A stretch of DNA of 38,098 bases from Pseudoselenomonas ruminantium (lineage in GTDB: Bacteria; Bacillota; Negativicutes; Selenomonadales; Selenomonadaceae). Positions 16,601-22,518 of this stretch are shown piece after piece. The translations under genes and the position numbers were made by a program. Below the pieces are notes generated by a model, which was not told where the DNA came from, did no database searches, and saw only the letters and a list, made by a program, of their open reading frames with translations. The DNA lies in NCBI GenBank assembly GCA_902781305.1, contig CACZIV010000023.1:1-38098 (forward strand), in the 5' to 3' direction. How positions within the stretch are numbered: the stretch's first letter is position 1; each line of letters opens with the position of its first letter.

Positions 16601-18619
16601 CGTCAATTTGACCTCTGCCGTATTCTTTTCACTGACAATTGCCGCACTGGCTCCTACGTTGAACAGTTCCCGCGCATTTTCCAGCAAGGGGTTGGCTTTT
16701 TCCGACTCGCCCCCCATGATTTTATTGATGGCTGCCCCTTTCAGTTTATTCATGTATTCGCCCGCACTGGTCAGAAGACCGGTATTGGGCGGAGCACCGT
16801 TGCCGCTGCCCAGCTTATTGGATGCTTTAATGGCATTCTTTTTGATGTTGTTATTGGCGGACAGCGACACATTGGCGGCCTTTATTGCAGCATCTTCTTT
16901 CACATTGGCACTGGAATTATGGCTTACCACAGCTACAGCCGTGCCGATGCTGGCATTATCCTTACCCTTGACCGTTACAGAGGTCTTGAGTTCATTTACA
17001 GCCTCAGCACTGGCCGCAAAATCCCCCTTGATGTCCTGGAGCTGGGCGCTGTTTTCTAAGTTTACGGCACTCTGATTATCCGTAACCGCAACGCCTACGC
17101 CCAGCTCCAAAACGGCATTTTGAGAATCCGTCAGTTCATTTTTCACATCCAGTTCCAGCCCCAGCGGTGCCTTGGCATTTACCGCTACACCACCGGCCGT
17201 GTCCGTAGTTGCCAGTTTTCCCTTGACATTGACTTCAGCCTTATTCGTCAAAACGCCTACACCCACAGAGGTATTCTGTGCCCCCTGCTTCCATTCGATA
17301 TGGTCTTTCACCAAATCCAGGATTTCACCGGTAAAGGATTTCGGATTGGTGGCAATTCCACCAGTCAAACTGGAATCAGCCGTGATATTCAGCGCTCTGG
17401 TCACATTGTCATCTTCATCCTTGACATCTTTTCCTGTGGCCGTAATCACTGCATTTTCGTTAATATTAACGGTGGCTTTCGCATTGTGTACCGCCACTGC
17501 CGCATCTATGCCAATCAAACTTACCGCATCTGCCGCCATCTGAGGCAGGTTGATTTGCTTGCTCGTGACCAGATCCTTGACCTGCGTGAAGTCATCACCG
17601 CGGGCAACAGCAAATTTATCCTCTGTATTCGCTGCGATATTTACCGTATCACCAGTAATCTTGCCATCGACATTCACCGTAGCCGAAAGGCTGGTAACCA
17701 TCTGCGAAGCCGTATTCTTCGCCGCTGCGGTTACCTCTACCGCACCATCCCCGGTAATTTGCGCATTGTTTTTCACATTGACCTCAGGATCAATGCTGTT
17801 CACACCTATATTCCACTGATTAGCCGTATCCCCTACCGCAGCAACAGTAATAGCCCCGCTGCTATCACCAGATTTCTGCAGCGTCAGGTTGCCGCTCAGG
17901 CCGCTGTTGCCATTGACATTGACCAAAGAGGCAAAATCCAGGACATCTTTGTTCTGAATCTGTGCACTGCTCTCGATATTCACCTTGCCAGCCCGCACGG
18001 AAATGCCATCAACTGCATTGATTCTGCCGCTGACCGCAATCGTCCCCTCGGGATTAAGCGGCAGTTCCCCATTCGTTATCATACTCAGGCGCTGCGAAAA
18101 AGCGGTATTATCCACACCATCTTTCCCTACAATATCCGTATAGAACCCCTTTGACGGTGCAGCCATATGCACACTGCCGGCATTAATGACACCGGAAGCG
18201 CCCACCACGACGCCATCCGGCGACAAGAAATACATATTGCCGCCAATGGCATTATTGCGTATGGCATTTACCGTCCCGTTAATCTTGACCTGACTATCGA
18301 CAAAATTGAACAGGCTCGTGGCTGCATTCGGATTATCCAGCTTGCCAAAATGCATATTGGCCGTATTGCCCTTGTCCAAATCGAAATTCTTAAAGGCATT
18401 AACGGCAGCATTATTTATGACCTTGTCGGCATAAATCTCGCTGACCCCGTTGTTATTAAAGGTTTCTCCACTCTTCTTCTCAATATTTTGCGCAAAAACG
18501 GTCTCTAACGGCATAGCCGGAAAAGACAAAAATAAGCCCGTCGCCAATGCTGCGGCCAAACGTGCAGAATACTGCATCTTTGAGGCCTTGCGATGCTTTA
18601 TACGCTGTATTCCTGACAT
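4601..18619 (-). CDS. Giant TpsA filamentous adhesin, leukotoxin LktA family
   Basis: This 4672-residue secreted exoprotein is the passenger of a two-partner secretion system and should form a long beta-helical fibre at the cell surface. Residues 1-44 are a long, basic, extended signal peptide ending near VFAQ. Residues about 45-250 form the TPS secretion domain recognised by TpsB, with FNNNGVSEIYADKV, NAFKNFDLDKG and YFLSPDGVVVGASGVINAG. Residues about 370-2830 contain roughly 35 Gly/Ala-rich strand units such as VGAGIGVSVSA, each followed by an N/V/K-rich segment, spaced about 65-75 residues. Residues about 2830-4610 are a more classical haemagglutinin-like beta-helix. Charged helical stretches interrupt it near 770-850, 2645-2690, 3325-3375 and 4200-4320. 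The tail 4617-4658 is an Arg/Glu/Lys helix. I found no cysteine. The start is the ATG at 18617-18619 behind GGGGAGAG. The order tpsB then tpsA matches the lktBA genes of Fusobacterium necrophorum, whose LktA is about 3241 residues. Whether it is a toxin or purely an adhesin cannot be told. Confidence 0.94.
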   Translation of the reverse strand: MSGIQRIKHRKASKMQYSARLAAALATGLFLSFPAMPLETVFAQNIEKKSGETFNNNGVSEIYADKVINNAAVNAFKNFDLDKGNTANMHFGKLDNPNAATSLFNFVDSQVKINGTVNAIRNNAIGGNMYFLSPDGVVVGASGVINAGSVHMAAPSKGFYTDIVGKDGVDNTAFSQRLSMITNGELPLNPEGTIAVSGRINAVDGISVRAGKVNIESSAQIQNKDVLDFASLVNVNGNSGLSGNLTLQKSGDSSGAITVAAVGDTANQWNIGVNSIDPEVNVKNNAQITGDGAVEVTAAAKNTASQMVTSLSATVNVDGKITGDTVNIAANTEDKFAVARGDDFTQVKDLVTSKQINLPQMAADAVSLIGIDAAVAVHNAKATVNINENAVITATGKDVKDEDDNVTRALNITADSSLTGGIATNPKSFTGEILDLVKDHIEWKQGAQNTSVGVGVLTNKAEVNVKGKLATTDTAGGVAVNAKAPLGLELDVKNELTDSQNAVLELGVGVAVTDNQSAVNLENSAQLQDIKGDFAASAEAVNELKTSVTVKGKDNASIGTAVAVVSHNSSANVKEDAAIKAANVSLSANNNIKKNAIKASNKLGSGNGAPPNTGLLTSAGEYMNKLKGAAINKIMGGESEKANPLLENARELFNVGASAAIVSEKNTAEVKLTGRSNIAAANDVAINSAVKTDATKIIASGTAGNAAQHKIDDEHSESKQKVKVQASAVVADIENNAYVTIEDGTAAQHAVVSGQNVKLGTENTFKYSNIADMEKALKDAATAKKLREAGSNISKDYEALVETYDAYKKDTSTFGKLTEAAVKLLGDLGNLKTGASDLLSIKDKLMAFIDPSSYATFSVAPTTSGGKVDGEKDKDNSKFAVAGAADLAYLTDNSKLTLGKNAVITAAEKADFKAQLNRTDTSINGVLGLMNSGDQNAVGGIFSRYSADRESLVNFGEGVSVKAKGDIAAEAVKDTSHLSVAAGAGKGGNAGITAMVSMVSGTDNAKVNVANNAELISTGLKNIKLQTKNDSTLTNVAGSVGIGTAAGVGASVALTNVDRNSLLTVGKAAITAGSGDFSALENGMINSVAVAGGIVANDDSGDVGKFSKFTNWMENQQNKISNVSRKLNDKTKKIIPDKLKSAMDVKDNKLLKTDNVAKNPQEGQDLPKFSIGAAGSAAINIGDSTTKAAIDGAALTIGTTGSAFVPGKLSVLAKDTSFTGAWGGAAGIAWNNNTGTNNQNNRSVGVGGAAGWNSGTNTVTASIKNSKVDAMLDNRAEKSGAIVGAGLGLAIAKGGSAGGSSTSVAAALSVADIENNVTAELVDNAINKKTAANVQNRAYDSDTLVTGGVNASIAKGQSSGTALGGSITVNKAANNVHADIKGGSINAAALENSALTKITEVGAGIGVSVSASEGATYGFEGVAAYNGLNNDVRAVLDGTDTTAQQITVLARDVNQGIKDYDSYIEKRGLDATGASYAENLSDALDKDAKNALNADKGNKIIAGALGVAVSTGSSGGSAAAAISIEEIDNDFTAEIKNADRITVTGANGADVQAKSGTLALGIGAGVGVPAKSWGGAGSFSWQTTQNDVKANVENVKNLTTDKLTVKADSLATEVNVAGQVSVGKTAVGLAGTYNELNNKTQALVTNSVVKANNSKNGTEFAIAAENTGSVYAVAAGVTAARDAFAVNGAVAVNLGKNDLAAKVDKSTFEQVKTLNLTTKDTTNKLAIAGGVTGSKGVAVGGALAFNGIGDKERQSNTAALTNSNLTGINASQVNVMAKDTSSLTTVGAGVAFSLGKVSVQGAAAVGLSNKDVTALLENSNMNKNAQPGTAPTETQVAAETTDKFITTADVVSVGQYAAIGAGVAVTNDNTKTTAAVKGGQIYGRNIGVKADSLADITTVGVGGGVNYGTGLGATGSVAVNNIGTKTYAHILDSAKVRADEGTVLLNAMSDEKIANYAGSLSISVTGAAIGASVSVNRINSEVEAKAANNADLSGVGLSSQSAKDKVDDKDINNSSVDNKTFNSQASLRDKRKTNAYKGVAVTASGTHTIKSFLVNAGVAAEGAAINGTVNVNDVSGSTKAEVDNAYIGSSKGTATIAAHDYTNTAGLVGTVNFAGEGAGIGLGSDTNKVSRLTEAGFTGKSNANTRSADVRSLNIEAAARQGISSLTAGASGAGIGAGIANSTSVTLLDGETRARGKNLNVTTDNLTINADHKSNVNMTGFVAGIAGVGAGVAVAVGVVKDEDTTEAIAENVKAVTLKGKANVKAANTQNLTYTEIGAGLAGVGAGGAGSIGVANVGSTVNANVLNSDFGNESGYADGVDITADNTINFKQKAGVGSLGGLGGGLGVGVSVNTIDSQVGTQVKNSHIYAKDVAVAAKENRTVDQTAANVGIGGFAAVGVNVLVTTVGTEMSSTYGDKDNKAEANMEDIYKGINKALDGSGLSKETTLGVDNGNAKTQVTLKKPAKSTVSTQIGSSTLKAKNNITVSGQADTAVDMTNGSGQGGGGGAVNGAVGVLDVARNVRNEIASSSLMAGGNIDFATRQGGVSKINAYQGTLAGGGAIGIAYSKANSTGDNRIAMTESDLHGKNIKISALDESATEVNSLGVAVAIGAAASAMNGQAISAGHVGVNLTNNNTLKAENEVTISVQRKRENAEVRAKLNALEAKKELTDAEMSQYSELYEKVYDTTAAVNAKAMGAAAGIGGTGLAAVARDTGDVSLTIGGTKKNTIQGVKVNISTDNSPNIKAETGALGASLIGSVSSTEGETSLGTKTDHMQTKLSIGSDTALKAPQIMIDNNSRPFQNTKMRSLSAAVGASVQENKSTGDAYSDAKLTLGRLDMDKGTSIIAFNTNLPTQTITAEGVSAGGILAIGTNKVLNTSELNTDTQLAGTTNNKLDKVLVYNISGLTSTGNADGSGGALVDISPYAARIERKAVVNDNMKLSGNWQAEGAAFGHFNMLNGMDTLDAIRAAIAGGSGLRLYNDLTQKTSLDLTNANVNTTGAQGYMVNNTHTLNQAQKAGGYGGVVGSDSAVENTLTSTATINMGDSSKRDEAVTLTGAKIDIHAANNGFISANNEVQGAGVVPILIAKNTGKITMDESVNTFNAKITSTDDKDVSLAAVDDLNYDIEANAVNQGSFIGAASSDTGLTLSRNSKVNLAGKTEIVGGRDVSLLAGATADESAAGNMRLVLYANAHNASLIPLQTAPKLVDDLSETHQVTIGKDAAVKSLRHTNLRAKSGSEYLEESAREFRIWGSGEVGTRRLTSTALGKNEVGLKQNNSVDVQGKIYAGIHNQLDIDIKGNIRLKDESEMDTSGVQITARQGWFDPKNSLKEVKQENGYLKRYKEIEASMKGYGQDSKEYKALFAEAKELIQAMDKAGFIFTDAAGNQAIIEEYSLPALSLDNINVSGGNVYVEADKLNGKENIITAGAPHVNITNHGNAMLILGDVKLSDNGGRLYVNDVLTRDSGGESSIIVKSAGKADSVSKPDILVQGNIDNPGGKVSLINNNHDIVIRNNGSVNGRSVQISADQGSITISDPEGLINVGGDPIPKYQFDEAASKKIQKKISELAAQGKKDLRFKNYAEYKNWLKNTVKLTDAELKYEEPQAGAGYVAGGNIAITAKNVNVNGLIQSGYSNYVVDDFSSDATNKVNDEYRKSGWTWKREGKRWEVQKGAPIALTDDAVIGDEKYLVSRSKGKIWNSSTNRWDYAVPIYYNPSTGHLLTGDIEVQGGRVDIKGTVASTGNGRIVVADGPAEININTSDTGGRLFVGRITNNYRNGLIRINDPSKGSIFEYKNGYTRSYAPGTIMADDQGWTAYTGNLYTPTNQLYRWTGGTSGQTIVDKTYNKHYASFFGLFKLWSTGSTDELIAQIGSDIHNVQTTTRSNTGDDLLGRGLIPYTYNLGSTAGNSVERYLNSNKEGITIQSEVHNTTGTTKGKVNASEMHYTNWAHVSGYVTYSWTETTGNYTSTTTSIAADAPIGLGFAASNGDINISAKGSIVLTDTIASAATPDGSRGLGTITLTSSSDITGNGHVLTDNLTASARGLNLSLQHSAIGKQANINLTGRKLDIDFRSDNGDLAIGTVQVKNAANNNKVTIKAKGNIINGRADSLIAAPAISLYSETGGIGTDSSLLRVKAASVLRSNDHSDAAITAEAQNSIYMQQTDGDMRIANITSKTGDVMLKAEKGSIVDANGGVTTNSDTDALLERWRRLGIISASDDASSSYEAARAAKAVRLEALEYRARQLASYDKGDGTMLVDDAKVAAYKNAASAYLQDAGIIAAKEAYIRALQQAGTEAEQNAARNKLQAAKDAYFKGKGFTAAEISLIADYSDLQASENYGWSQNEMLYAIQDSIVNSRPGQIEFVKSPNIKGRNITLLAENGGIGYDDQAVYIRNADITKEKNMQLLASAKAGDLTWDKDGVTVKRQVPVTVDIAAGGKVQFKGRDNVYVSATEDSALNLVGGIDTNGDIRLTAGQGVTLADGTTLRGRNLTIFGGSGSIGREDKFMELMINGWLNANSGQSVYVYQKGKLPLTVLSVAAGMDAYLRADHGFRMVNDYGFDKGYIRAGRTISLFANDGDIADARILANGALVNAKALGGKARLVNINGELRIGEFSELSDTELAAKRKAEEEAERRAEEERRKQEEEAARKRAEYLKKLEEAGVSDNWWEETKPVH

Positions 18620-18721
18620 CTCAGCTCTCCCCTTTCGTGATTATTCCGTTTTTTTCTCCATTTGCCCTTTTACCCTTTATATTCCCCAAACAGACAAAGT
18701 GTTATCGTTTAGAAAAAAATA

Positions 18722-20413
18722 TCAGAATTGCATGCTCATCGAAAAATTAACCCGGCATTTACTGTGCTTAACCATGTTCAGCTCCCGCTTTAAGGGAAAA
18801 CCTGCGGACAAGTTAAGGTATAGATTCTGATCTGAATCCCGTTTAAGCTTCAGCGCTGAACGGATGCCGACGCCTACGCTTTCAATCTGATGATCATCAT
18901 AGGCCGTATCGCCTAGCAACGTGCCATAATCAAAGAAACCATAAAACATGGTCTGATGCTTCCTGCTTAATGGCAGCGCATATTCCAGGGAACCAGAAAG
19001 GCCATTATCCCCGCCCATAATATCCTGCTTATAACCACGAACGCTGTTCACGCCTCCAAGAAAGAACTGTTCAGCAGAAGGAAGATTTTTCCGGCTTGCC
19101 CACTGCATATCCAAGCGGGCCGAAAACGTATGACCATTTTTCCAGATTTTTTGATAAAAGCTGTTCAGGCGATATAATCCGTAATCCTGACTGTTATAGC
19201 CGGCAATACTGGCGTTATAGGCTTTAATATGACCTATGCCATAGTAGTGGCGATGATAGAATACACTGCTCTTGCCATAGCTGGTCATCGCAAAGGATAA
19301 ATACAAATTGTTCGCACGATTATCAATCCATTTTTGCGTGCCTTGGAACATATCCGTCTGGGATTTTTGATGGTATCCCCCTATTCGCAATTCTGTACGT
19401 GTAGTACGGTTGACAATAAGCGGCTGCAAATAAGAAATTCCGGCATACCAGCCATGGCCCCGAGCCTCTAACGGCCTCGTATCATGGGCAATCAATTTGC
19501 TGGCGGAGCTGCTGTAATCAAAGAACATCCGGCCGCCCTTCCGCCCCACAGGAGTTGCATACGACAGGCTCCCGGAATTCAGACCCTTGGCTTTGGTATA
19601 CCCAACAGACAGGGGATCGCGCCGTCCTGAAAGACTGCGGTGCGTATAATAAAGCCCTCCCCGCCACTCTCCTGTAGACGTGCTGCCGTTATTATCCGCA
19701 AAGACAAATACCGTATCGTTTTTCACCGGCTCCCGGACAATGATTTCATAATCCGTTGTTCCCGGCTCTTTTCCCGCCTGCATAGTCAACCGCAACGGAG
19801 CATCATTGGAAACGTTGAAGCGGTATATTTCCTTGTTCAGCGTGTTAATATTGGGAATCTGTCCTTTCGGCAAGGTCAGGCGATTGCGTACATATTTGCT
19901 GGAAGTATGCTTATTGCCGCTGATGTTTACCTCTCCTACCGTACCCTCAATCAGCCCGATATGCACGATTCCCTCCGTAATCTGCTGCACAGGCAGATAG
20001 GCCTTACAGGTAACATAGCCGCCTGCAGCATAGATTTCATTGAATTTTTCCACCAGCTCATTGAGGTCAGCAATACTCACCTCCCGGCCTACATAAGACG
20101 CAGTGATTTCCTTTATTTTTTCCTCACTAATGATTTTGGATGGGTCTACCTGCACATCCTTCAACAGCAATTTCACATCTTCCCCGCTTTGCTGCTGATT
20201 GGGCTGATTTTTATCCTGTACGTTTTCCTGCTGCGCCTTACGGTCATCTTCCATTTGCTGACGAATGCGTTCCCGCTCTGCTTCCTCGCGTTGACGACGC
20301 ATTTCAATACCTGTATTATCCGTATCAACCGGTGCAGCCTGCACCATGCTGCCCGATAATAGTATCGCGGTCATTGCCAGCGGTAATGTTAAATTCTTTT
20401 TATCCTTGTTCAT
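18722..20413 (-). CDS. TpsB outer-membrane transporter (ShlB/FhaC/LktB family)
   Basis: This 563-residue Omp85-superfamily barrel recognises the TPS domain of the neighbouring exoprotein in the periplasm and threads it through the outer membrane. A signal peptide covers residues 1-26 (cut after VQA). A Gln/Arg/Glu-rich linker covers about 35-75. Two POTRA domains span about 80-155 (IKEITASYVGREVSIADLN, then GYVTCKAYLPVQ) and 157-230 (GEVNISGNKHTSSKYVRNRL). The beta-barrel takes the rest. The conserved loop-6 motif is NSVRGYKQD near residue 457, and the chain ends in a phenylalanine, as outer-membrane barrels do. Length is usual for TpsB. The ATG at 20411-20413 follows AAGGGAG. The gene precedes tpsA by 102 bases with no terminator between, so the two should share a transcript. 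Confidence 0.95.
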   Translation of the reverse strand: MNKDKKNLTLPLAMTAILLSGSMVQAAPVDTDNTGIEMRRQREEAERERIRQQMEDDRKAQQENVQDKNQPNQQQSGEDVKLLLKDVQVDPSKIISEEKIKEITASYVGREVSIADLNELVEKFNEIYAAGGYVTCKAYLPVQQITEGIVHIGLIEGTVGEVNISGNKHTSSKYVRNRLTLPKGQIPNINTLNKEIYRFNVSNDAPLRLTMQAGKEPGTTDYEIIVREPVKNDTVFVFADNNGSTSTGEWRGGLYYTHRSLSGRRDPLSVGYTKAKGLNSGSLSYATPVGRKGGRMFFDYSSSASKLIAHDTRPLEARGHGWYAGISYLQPLIVNRTTRTELRIGGYHQKSQTDMFQGTQKWIDNRANNLYLSFAMTSYGKSSVFYHRHYYGIGHIKAYNASIAGYNSQDYGLYRLNSFYQKIWKNGHTFSARLDMQWASRKNLPSAEQFFLGGVNSVRGYKQDIMGGDNGLSGSLEYALPLSRKHQTMFYGFFDYGTLLGDTAYDDHQIESVGVGIRSALKLKRDSDQNLYLNLSAGFPLKRELNMVKHSKCRVNFSMSMQF

Positions 20414-20450
20414 CTAAATCGCTCCCTTAGTTTTGGCCAAAAAAGTCCTA

Positions 20451-20500
20451 ATTATAAAGTTCTACATCAAAAAAATTTTTTCCTATCAAAATCCCCCCCC
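20451..20500 (-). promoter_or_regulatory. Probable tpsBA promoter with upstream G8 tract
   Basis: On the minus strand a perfect TATAAT (20451-20456) lies 37 bases before the tpsB start codon, so the leader is short. No good -35 box stands at 17 bases. A TTGATA (20484-20489) is 27 bases upstream of it. Between them is an A6T7 tract that would bend DNA. A run of eight G residues (C on the plus strand, 20493-20500) sits directly upstream of TTGATA. Homopolymer runs of this type change length by slippage and switch surface genes in other bacteria. That role is inferred here. Confidence 0.5.
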
Positions 20501-20575
20501 AAAATCATTTTTTATTTTATGTATACATCATTCATTATTCTTTTTAAGCATAATTTCAATGCCCATACTTTATTA

Positions 20576-20604
20576 TTGACCCTTGCCGAAAATTGTGCTA
20601 CAAT
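20576..20604 (+). promoter_or_regulatory. Strong sigma-A promoter of the biotin carboxylase gene
   Basis: TTGACC (20576-20581) and TACAAT (20599-20604) are separated by exactly 17 bases, close to consensus. The leader to the start codon is about 100 bases and ends in TAGGAGGT. The remaining tpsB-accC gap holds only the divergent tpsB promoter and AT-rich sequence. Confidence 0.8.
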
Positions 20605-20711
20605 TCAAACCATAGTTGTTTTGGTAATAGGTCTTAATACCTGTTGATGTACAACTATATACAATAATCAACAATAATATAAATTGATTGTAAAGTTTAG
20701 GAGGTAATCCT

Positions 20712-22121
20712 ATGTTTAAACGTATCTTAATTGCTAACCGTGGCGAAATCGCCGTACGCATTATCCGTGCCTGCCAGGAACTCGACATCGAAACCGTAGC
20801 GGTTTATTCCGACGCCGATGCCAATGCCCTGCATGTACGCCTTGCGGATATGGCCGTCAACGTCGGCCCCGAAGACGCCCTGGAAAGCTATCTGAATAAA
20901 GACGCCATCTTAAAGGCTGCCCGCGAAACCCATGCCGATGCCATTCATCCCGGTTACGGTTTCCTCTCCGAGGATGCAGACTTTGCTGAGCAGGTAACGG
21001 AATCCGGCATCACCTGGATTGGCCCCATGCCGGAAACCATCCGCCTGGTCGGCGACAAGGATATCGCCCGCGCATCCATTGCTCCTTCCGGCATTCCCAT
21101 GGCCAAGGGCAGTGACCCGCTGACCAGCAACGAAGAAGCCATAAAGGTTGCCACTGAAGTTGGCTACCCTGTTATCCTGAAGCCGGTTTCCGGCGGCGGC
21201 GGCAAGGGGATGTGCGTTGCCCATGACGAAAACGACCTCAAGAACATCCTGAACCTGCTGGTCGATATCACCAAGACCAAGTATTATTTCGAACATTATA
21301 TTGAACGTTCCCGCCATATTGAAGTGCAGATTGTGGCCGATAACTACGGTGAAGTGCTCCACTTGGGCGAGCGTGAATGCTCCCTGCAGCGCCGCAACCA
21401 GAAGCTCCTGGAAGAATCGCCGTCCATCGCCCTCACGCAGGATATGCGCAACCGCGTAGGCAGACTTGCCGTAAAAGCTGCCAAGAGCGTACACTACTCC
21501 AATATCGGTACGGTAGAATTCCTGCTTGACCTGTCCAACAACGAATTCTACTTCATGGAAATCAACCCGCGCATTCAGGTTGAGCATGGCATCACCGAAG
21601 CCGTTACGGGCATTGACCTCGTGCGCACCCAGATTCGCATTGCCGCTGGTGAAGCCCTGGAAATCACCCAGGAAGATGTGAACTTTGCCGGCCATGCCAT
21701 CGAGTGCCGCATCAACGCCGAGGACCCGGACAACAACTTCATGCCCTGCCCGGGACAGATTACCTTCCTGCATGAGCCCAGCGGCCCCCGCGTCCGCTTC
21801 GACTCCGGCGTAACGGCAGGTCTTTCCATCGAGCCGTACTACGATTCCATGATTGCCAAAATCATCGTTCATGGCCGCACCCGTGGTGACGCCATCAAAA
21901 TCATGGAACGTGCGCTCAAGGAATTCCGCATTGACGGCGTAAAGACCACCGTTTCCCTGCACAAGAAAATCCTCAAGGATACCTACTTCCGTACGGGCAA
22001 CATCGACACCCAGTTCATCAAGAAACGCATGGATGCCTATGAAGCAGCCCCGAAAGATACTAAGGATATGAACGAAGAAGAACTCGCCAACACCATCAGC
22101 GAAAGCATGTATTTGGCTTAA
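20712..22121 (+). CDS. accC: Biotin carboxylase subunit (AccC or PycA type)
   Basis: This 469-residue ATP-grasp enzyme carboxylates the biotin of a separate carrier protein with bicarbonate and ATP. It begins with the canonical MFKRILIANRGEIAVRIIRA. HPGYGFLSE, the glycine-rich ATP loop SGGGGKGMCV (near residue 163), HIEVQIVAD, ERECSLQRRNQKLLEESPS and FMEINPRIQVEH, with its metal and catalytic residues, follow. The C-terminal domain ends without a biotin-carrier or carboxyltransferase domain. At about 20 residues longer than E. coli AccC, it could serve acetyl-CoA carboxylase or a split pyruvate carboxylase (PycA). No accB or carboxyltransferase gene is adjacent to settle this. The ATG follows TAGGAGGT at seven bases. 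The gene has its own promoter and terminator. BirA, which charges the partner carrier, is at 30376-31362. Confidence 0.9.
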   Translation: MFKRILIANRGEIAVRIIRACQELDIETVAVYSDADANALHVRLADMAVNVGPEDALESYLNKDAILKAARETHADAIHPGYGFLSEDADFAEQVTESGITWIGPMPETIRLVGDKDIARASIAPSGIPMAKGSDPLTSNEEAIKVATEVGYPVILKPVSGGGGKGMCVAHDENDLKNILNLLVDITKTKYYFEHYIERSRHIEVQIVADNYGEVLHLGERECSLQRRNQKLLEESPSIALTQDMRNRVGRLAVKAAKSVHYSNIGTVEFLLDLSNNEFYFMEINPRIQVEHGITEAVTGIDLVRTQIRIAAGEALEITQEDVNFAGHAIECRINAEDPDNNFMPCPGQITFLHEPSGPRVRFDSGVTAGLSIEPYYDSMIAKIIVHGRTRGDAIKIMERALKEFRIDGVKTTVSLHKKILKDTYFRTGNIDTQFIKKRMDAYEAAPKDTKDMNEEELANTISESMYLA

Positions 22122-22130
22122 TAACAGACA

Positions 22131-22155
22131 AAGCGTCCGCAAGGGCGCTTTTTTT
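22131..22155 (+). terminator. Intrinsic terminator of the biotin carboxylase gene
   Basis: AAGCGTCC (22131-22138) pairs with GGGCGCTT (22143-22150) around a GCAA tetraloop and is followed by a T7 run. It starts ten bases after the stop codon. Confidence 0.88.
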
Positions 22156-22214
22156 GTTATTAGTATTTTTTATAACACATTAATATTTTATATGGATTTT
22201 TTTATCAAAACCTC

Positions 22215-22263
22215 TTGCAATTTTTTTAGTACCTGCTATAATATATTTCTGTTAGCAGGTACT
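22215..22263 (+). promoter_or_regulatory. Promoter inside a perfect inverted repeat, upstream of the 49-residue ORF
   Basis: TTGCAA (22215-22220) and TATAAT (22237-22242) are 16 bases apart. A perfect 11-bp inverted repeat, AGTACCTGCTA (22228-22238) and TAGCAGGTACT (22253-22263), brackets the -10 box and the expected start point near 22249. One arm lies upstream of the transcript, so the repeat should act as DNA, most simply as an operator for a dimeric repressor. Confidence 0.62.
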
Positions 22264-22300
22264 AAGACGTACCATTAATTTTTCGGAGGTGAAAACAACC

Positions 22301-22450
22301 ATGCGTGATTGCGAAAAGATTCTTGACCAGAAATTGGGCAGCCGTGAATTTGCTGAAGCTTTTGAAGCTACTTCCATGGAATATGATTTTATCGACCGTA
22401 TCGCTGCTGCTTGCGCAAAACTTTCCAAGGCTGAAAAAGGCGAAAACTGA
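22301..22450 (+). CDS. Small protein of 49 residues, unrecognised
   Basis: I do not recognise this protein. It starts MRDCEKILDQKLGSREF and ends AKLSKAEKGEN, is predicted to be mostly helical and soluble, and carries two cysteines (residues 4 and 38) but no CxxC motif. There is no signal peptide or membrane segment. The ATG at 22301 is preceded by TCGGAGGTG at about nine bases, and the gene has its own promoter and a strong terminator (22471-22516), so it is very probably expressed. The inverted repeat over its promoter suggests tight control. It could be a small regulator or a partner protein of something encoded elsewhere. No toxin or antitoxin partner lies beside it. Confidence 0.72.
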   Translation: MRDCEKILDQKLGSREFAEAFEATSMEYDFIDRIAAACAKLSKAEKGEN

Positions 22451-22470
22451 TTCCCTGCATATATAGCAAT

Positions 22471-22516
22471 AAAAGTGAGGCCCTTGTACAAATCATCGTA
22501 CAAGGGCCTCACTTTT
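22471..22516. terminator. Bidirectional terminator between the 49-residue ORF and recX
   Basis: A perfect 19-bp stem (22471-22489 with 22498-22516) has an 8-base loop and A/T runs on both sides. It ends transcription of the convergent small gene and of recA-recX. Confidence 0.9.
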
Positions 22517-22518
22517 AT

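Noticed and set aside
17120-18154. Plus-strand open frame of 344 codons opposite the tpsA N-terminal region
   Set aside because: It lies wholly antisense to the strongly supported TPS domain region and has no recognisable domain.
20910-22142. Minus-strand open frame of 410 codons opposite accC
   Set aside because: Antisense to a highly conserved enzyme. The frame is open because of codon bias in GC-rich third positions.
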